Source: Oscillospiraceae bacterium (lineage in GTDB: Bacteria; Bacillota; Clostridia; Oscillospirales; UBA929). Taken from it: DNA of 40,548 nt. The stretch is taken from NCBI GenBank assembly GCA_009782385.1, contig WRJE01000013.1:1-40548 (forward strand). Direction: 5' to 3'. A model generated the notes under the pieces. That model ran no database searches and was not told the DNA's origin. It worked only from the letters and a program-made list of their open reading frames with translations. This document shows, in pieces, positions 37,044 to 40,548 of the stretch (position 1 is the stretch's first letter; each line of letters begins with the position of its first letter). A program made the position numbers and the translations under genes.

Positions 37044-37904
37044 ATGACAGGCTGGCTTATAACTAACGCATTTGTTGACGCGCCGCTTTTCGGCGAACAT
37101 TTTGATATGCTTATCGCCGCCGCGAAAAAACGCGGCATTGCGCTAACCCGCAAAACAAACGCCGAGCTTCTGCTCGGCTGTGATAACTTGCCCGATTTCG
37201 CCCTGTTCTGGGACAAGGACATCCGGCTCGCCAATATGCTCGAGCGGCAGGGTTTGCGGTTGTTCAATACCGCCCACGCCATTGAGATTTGCGATGACAA
37301 GGCGTTGACGCATCTCGCGCTGAAAGGCACTGTCAAAATGCCAGAGACATATATCGCGCCTAAGACATACGAACAGGTCGGCTACGGCGATTACGGCTAT
37401 CTTGAACCCATAGCGGAACGCTTGGGTTTCCCTATGGTTATAAAAGGTTGCTTCGGCTCGTTCGGCGCACAGGTTTTTCTGGCGAAAAGCCGCCGAGAAA
37501 TGCGGGATATTGCAGGACTTATGGGAGTTAAACCGTTCCTGTTTCAAGAGTATATCAAGTCAAGCCACGGGCGCGATATGAGGATTTACGTTGTCGGCGG
37601 TAAAGTCGCTGCGGCGATGATTCGCCGCTCTCTTGACGGCGATTTCCGCTCAAACGTGACAAACGGCGGCTCTGCCGAATCGACAGAACCGCCGTGTGAA
37701 TATACTGAGATGGCACTTGCGGCGTGTGAAAAGCTGAGGTTGGACTTCGGTGGAGTGGATATCCTTTTCGGCACGGACGGCGAACCCGTTCTGTGTGAGG
37801 TCAACTCCAACGCGCACTTCAAGGCTTTGAGCAAATGCGCGGGCGTGGACATCGCGGGAAAAATTATAGATTATATAGCTCTAACTGATTTGCAGTCTGT
37901 TTGA
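37044..37904 (+). CDS. RimK-like ATP-grasp ligase
   Basis: FPMVIKGCFGSFGAQVFLAKS...FLFQEYIKSSHGRDMRIYVVGGKVAAAMIRRS...GGVDILFGTDGEPVLCEVNSNAHFK. Confidence 0.9.
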   Translation: MTGWLITNAFVDAPLFGEHFDMLIAAAKKRGIALTRKTNAELLLGCDNLPDFALFWDKDIRLANMLERQGLRLFNTAHAIEICDDKALTHLALKGTVKMPETYIAPKTYEQVGYGDYGYLEPIAERLGFPMVIKGCFGSFGAQVFLAKSRREMRDIAGLMGVKPFLFQEYIKSSHGRDMRIYVVGGKVAAAMIRRSLDGDFRSNVTNGGSAESTEPPCEYTEMALAACEKLRLDFGGVDILFGTDGEPVLCEVNSNAHFKALSKCAGVDIAGKIIDYIALTDLQSV

Positions 37905-38231
37905 ATGGATTCTGTTAGCATACCTCGCGACACGGTCTTCGTCTATCTGATACTTGAAATTAAAAGCGCATCCGGCGTTAAACGCTTCGTTAATCCATCT
38001 GCACCATTTTACCTCGCATTCCAAAGTCAGCGCGGAAATATCTTCCAGTGCAGGGAGTGTTAGGCGCAGCACTGTTCCGGTTTCCAGCATATGGTCTAAA
38101 CGCAGGGACAAACCTCCCGCCGCTACATCCGTGACCGCGCAGGTAACCTCCTCTGCGGTTTCCAATACCGTCCCGGTAATTTCTTGAAAAACCTCAAGCC
38201 GTATGTTCTTCCGTTTCGCTTTTGCGTCCAT
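37881..38231 (-). CDS. PilZ-domain protein
   Basis: VTCAVTDVAAGGLSLRLDHMLETGTVLRLTLPALEDISALTLECEVKWCRWINEAFNAGCAF. Confidence 0.8.
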   Translation of the reverse strand: MDAKAKRKNIRLEVFQEITGTVLETAEEVTCAVTDVAAGGLSLRLDHMLETGTVLRLTLPALEDISALTLECEVKWCRWINEAFNAGCAFNFKYQIDEDRVARYANRIHSNRLQIS

Positions 38232-38259
38232 ATGTTAATCCCCCGTTCGCACAGTTCCG

Positions 38260-39378
38260 CTAATTCAAAAAATCTTTCAGCTTCTTTGACCTGCTCGGAT
38301 GTCTGAGTTTTCTCAACGCCTTTGCCTCTATTTGCCTGATACGCTCGCGTGTTACCTGAAACTCGCGCCCGACTTCCTCAAGTGTCCGCGAACGCCCGTC
38401 CTCAATGCCGAACCGCAAGCGCAAAACTTTCTCCTCGCGCTGTGTCAGAGTTCCCAAGACATCTACAAGCTGTTCTTTCAGCAGTGTGAACGATGCCGCT
38501 TCGGCGGGTTCAGAAGCGTCTTCGTCCGGTATAAAATCGCCAAGATGGCTGTCCTCTTCCTCGCCGATAGGCGTTTCGAGAGAGACAGGCTCTTGCGCGA
38601 TTTTCATTATATCGCGCACTTTATCCAACGGCATATTCATCTCTGTGGCAATCTCCTCGGGGGTTGGGTCGTGTCCGAGTTCCTGTAACATCTGCCGTGA
38701 TACCCTAATAACTTTATTTATAGTCTCGACCATATGGACGGGAATACGGATTGTACGCGCCTGATCGGCAATCGCTCGTGTTATCGCCTGACGTATCCAC
38801 CATGTCGCGTAGGTTGAGAACTTATAACCTTTTGTATAGTCAAATTTCTCCACAGCCTTGATAAGTCCGAGATTCCCCTCTTGAATAAGGTCGAGAAACA
38901 GCATTCCGCGCCCGACATAACGCTTGGCTATACTTACAACGAGCCGCAGATTAGCCTCTGCGAGCAGTTCCTTCGCGCGTTCATCGCCCAACGCCATGCG
39001 TTCGGCAAGCTCTATCTCTTCGGCGGCGGTTAAAAGGCTGACTTTGCCGATTTCCTTCAGATACATTCTGACCGGGTCGTCAATATTGAACCCTTCCATC
39101 AGCACTTCGGGGTCAACAAGCTCTTCCGGCGGTATTTCGTCTACTTCATCGAGGTCGATTGGCTCTTCTTCGGGTATATCCTCTAAGAAGTCGTCATCCG
39201 ATACGTCTATGCCCATGCTCTCCAGAGACTCTATCAGCTTCTCTATATCTTCAGGTGTCATTTCCAATTCTTCAACGACTTCGCTGAGTTCTTTAGGTGT
39301 GAGTTTCCCTGTCTTTTTGCCAATTTCAATTAAATCCTTCAAAACGCCCTTTTTTTCTTCCGAAATGTTTAACATCAT
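38260..39378 (-). CDS. rpoD: Primary sigma factor RpoD/SigA
   Basis: [74 protein letters not shown] and region 4 [20 protein letters not shown]. Confidence 0.98.
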   Translation of the reverse strand: MMLNISEEKKGVLKDLIEIGKKTGKLTPKELSEVVEELEMTPEDIEKLIESLESMGIDVSDDDFLEDIPEEEPIDLDEVDEIPPEELVDPEVLMEGFNIDDPVRMYLKEIGKVSLLTAAEEIELAERMALGDERAKELLAEANLRLVVSIAKRYVGRGMLFLDLIQEGNLGLIKAVEKFDYTKGYKFSTYATWWIRQAITRAIADQARTIRIPVHMVETINKVIRVSRQMLQELGHDPTPEEIATEMNMPLDKVRDIMKIAQEPVSLETPIGEEEDSHLGDFIPDEDASEPAEAASFTLLKEQLVDVLGTLTQREEKVLRLRFGIEDGRSRTLEEVGREFQVTRERIRQIEAKALRKLRHPSRSKKLKDFLN

Positions 39379-40548
39379 TCGCTTTCACCATACCGTTTCA
39401 TTTTATTCGCGTCGGGCATAGCCCTTTCGACAGGGTTGTCGGATGCCCGTATCATACTTTGTCTTATTATTATTTCGTGGCATTCCCTAAGTGATTTCTC
39501 CATATTTTCCTGCGATTTGGGAAGCATTTGCGCTTTTGACACAATCCGCATTTCATCGTCTGTCAAGTCTTGCGAAAAACTGAGATTTGACTGTGCGCCG
39601 GAGAGAACGCGCTCCCAGAGTTTTTTGCAAACCGGCGATTCAAAATCAGAAACTTTCAGCAGCGGCGTAATGGACTTTGCCAAATCCGGCTCGTTAATTG
39701 CCTGAGAAATAAATTCCTCCTCGGCGTGTATATGCTTTGGCTTTCTGACACTCGCGCGGATTGCCGATCTCTCCTCTTTGAAACCCGCCTTGCGGCTCGC
39801 GCCGCCCCTGATTTTCTTACCCCCCAGCGCAACGGCATCCTTCCCACCCCCCGCCATATCCGCCGCCCGCGCAATGTAAACCTCGCGCTCCACCTCGTTA
39901 TTTACCGCAGAAAGGACTTCCGCCGCCCTTTTCAGGAACTCAACGCGCCCCTCATCGGTTTGAATGTCAAACTCCTGACTAAGTCCTGTCAGCTTGAATG
40001 TCATGTGGCTCTCGCGCTCGTCCAGTCTAAGTCGCAGTGCCGCCGCTCCGTAGAGTTGCAAGAAGTCGTCGGGGTCTTTCGCGCCGTCAAGCGATAGAAT
40101 GGATACTTTAATATCAGATTTATTAAGAATCGCGGCGGCGCGTTCGCTTGCCGCTCGCCCCGCGGTATCGGAGTCGTAAACGATGGTGACATCGCCGCCG
40201 GAATACCTGCCCAGAAGTTCAGCTTGTTTGTCGGTGAGAGATGTACCCAACGATGCAACGGCGTTGTCGAACCCCGACTGATGCAGCGCGATTACGTCCA
40301 TATACCCCTCGGCGAGTAAAATGCCTTTCTGTTTCGAGCTTTTTGCCAAATTCAGGGCGAACAGCTGCCGCCCCTTTGTGAACACGGGAGTATCGGAACT
40401 GTTAAGATATTTGGGCTTTCCGTCACCGAAAATGCGCCCTCCGAACGCAATAACCTTTTTTTGAACACTTATGATTGGAAATATCAATCTATTCCTAAAT
40501 CTGTCGATTATTCCGCCCCTGTTATCGGCAACCGCGAGATTCGCGCTT
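39375..40548 (-). CDS. dnaG: DNA primase (5' end outside the window)
   Basis: The frame continues to the edge: [62 protein letters not shown] ([27 protein letters not shown]). Confidence 0.95.
   Translation of the reverse strand, partial: SANLAVADNRGGIIDRFRNRLIFPIISVQKKVIAFGGRIFGDGKPKYLNSSDTPVFTKGRQLFALNLAKSSKQKGILLAEGYMDVIALHQSGFDNAVASLGTSLTDKQAELLGRYSGGDVTIVYDSDTAGRAASERAAAILNKSDIKVSILSLDGAKDPDDFLQLYGAAALRLRLDERESHMTFKLTGLSQEFDIQTDEGRVEFLKRAAEVLSAVNNEVEREVYIARAADMAGGGKDAVALGGKKIRGGASRKAGFKEERSAIRASVRKPKHIHAEEEFISQAINEPDLAKSITPLLKVSDFESPVCKKLWERVLSGAQSNLSFSQDLTDDEMRIVSKAQMLPKSQENMEKSLRECHEIIIRQSMIRASDNPVERAMPDANKMKRYGESE

Noticed and set aside
38924-39421. 165-aa plus-strand Ser/Ile-rich ORF opposite rpoD
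   Set aside because: The Ser/Ile repeats are the reverse reading of the acidic Glu/Asp-rich RpoD N-terminus.
1-40548. CRISPR array, tRNA/rRNA genes, prophage or complete IS element
   Set aside because: No regularly spaced direct repeats, no cloverleaf or rRNA sequence noticed, and no phage or complete transposase ORF in the track.

Overview
This window looks like a chromosomal core-genome stretch from a spore-forming Clostridia-type Firmicute. I recognised about 37 protein genes from the ORF translations. They include rny, cheW, rnr-secG, dnaC/dnaI-like and dnaD, rnhA, darA(yaaQ)-holB-ricT(yaaT)-tatD, an Orn/Lys/Arg decarboxylase, TetR plus an FAD oxidoreductase, an M16 peptidase, hisS-aspS-cysteine desulfurase, an M29 aminopeptidase, a two-component system with an HtrA protease, tgt, spoIIE, an XRE-cupin gene with an acyl-CoA synthetase, a DacF-like carboxypeptidase, an HPr-like protein, mtaB, an ATP-grasp protein, a PilZ protein, rpoD and dnaG (cut by the window edge). 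No tRNA, rRNA, CRISPR array or prophage was seen. The most interesting signals lie outside the main ORFs: (1) a possible Ile-codon leader peptide with antiterminator and terminator upstream of the XRE-cupin/acyl-CoA synthetase operon; (2) an untracked 25-aa SpoVM-like ORF with a 48-aa hydrophobic partner upstream of spoIIE; (3) a 31-aa DUF3990-like remnant next to DUF3791-like genes; (4) a GC-rich dispersed repeat that supplies the stop codon of two genes, brackets an M16 peptidase gene, and in related form sits in frame inside mtaB; (5) an archaeal-type AspRS in the hisS-aspS operon. All calls are by eye from sequence and translation; no searches or folding were run.
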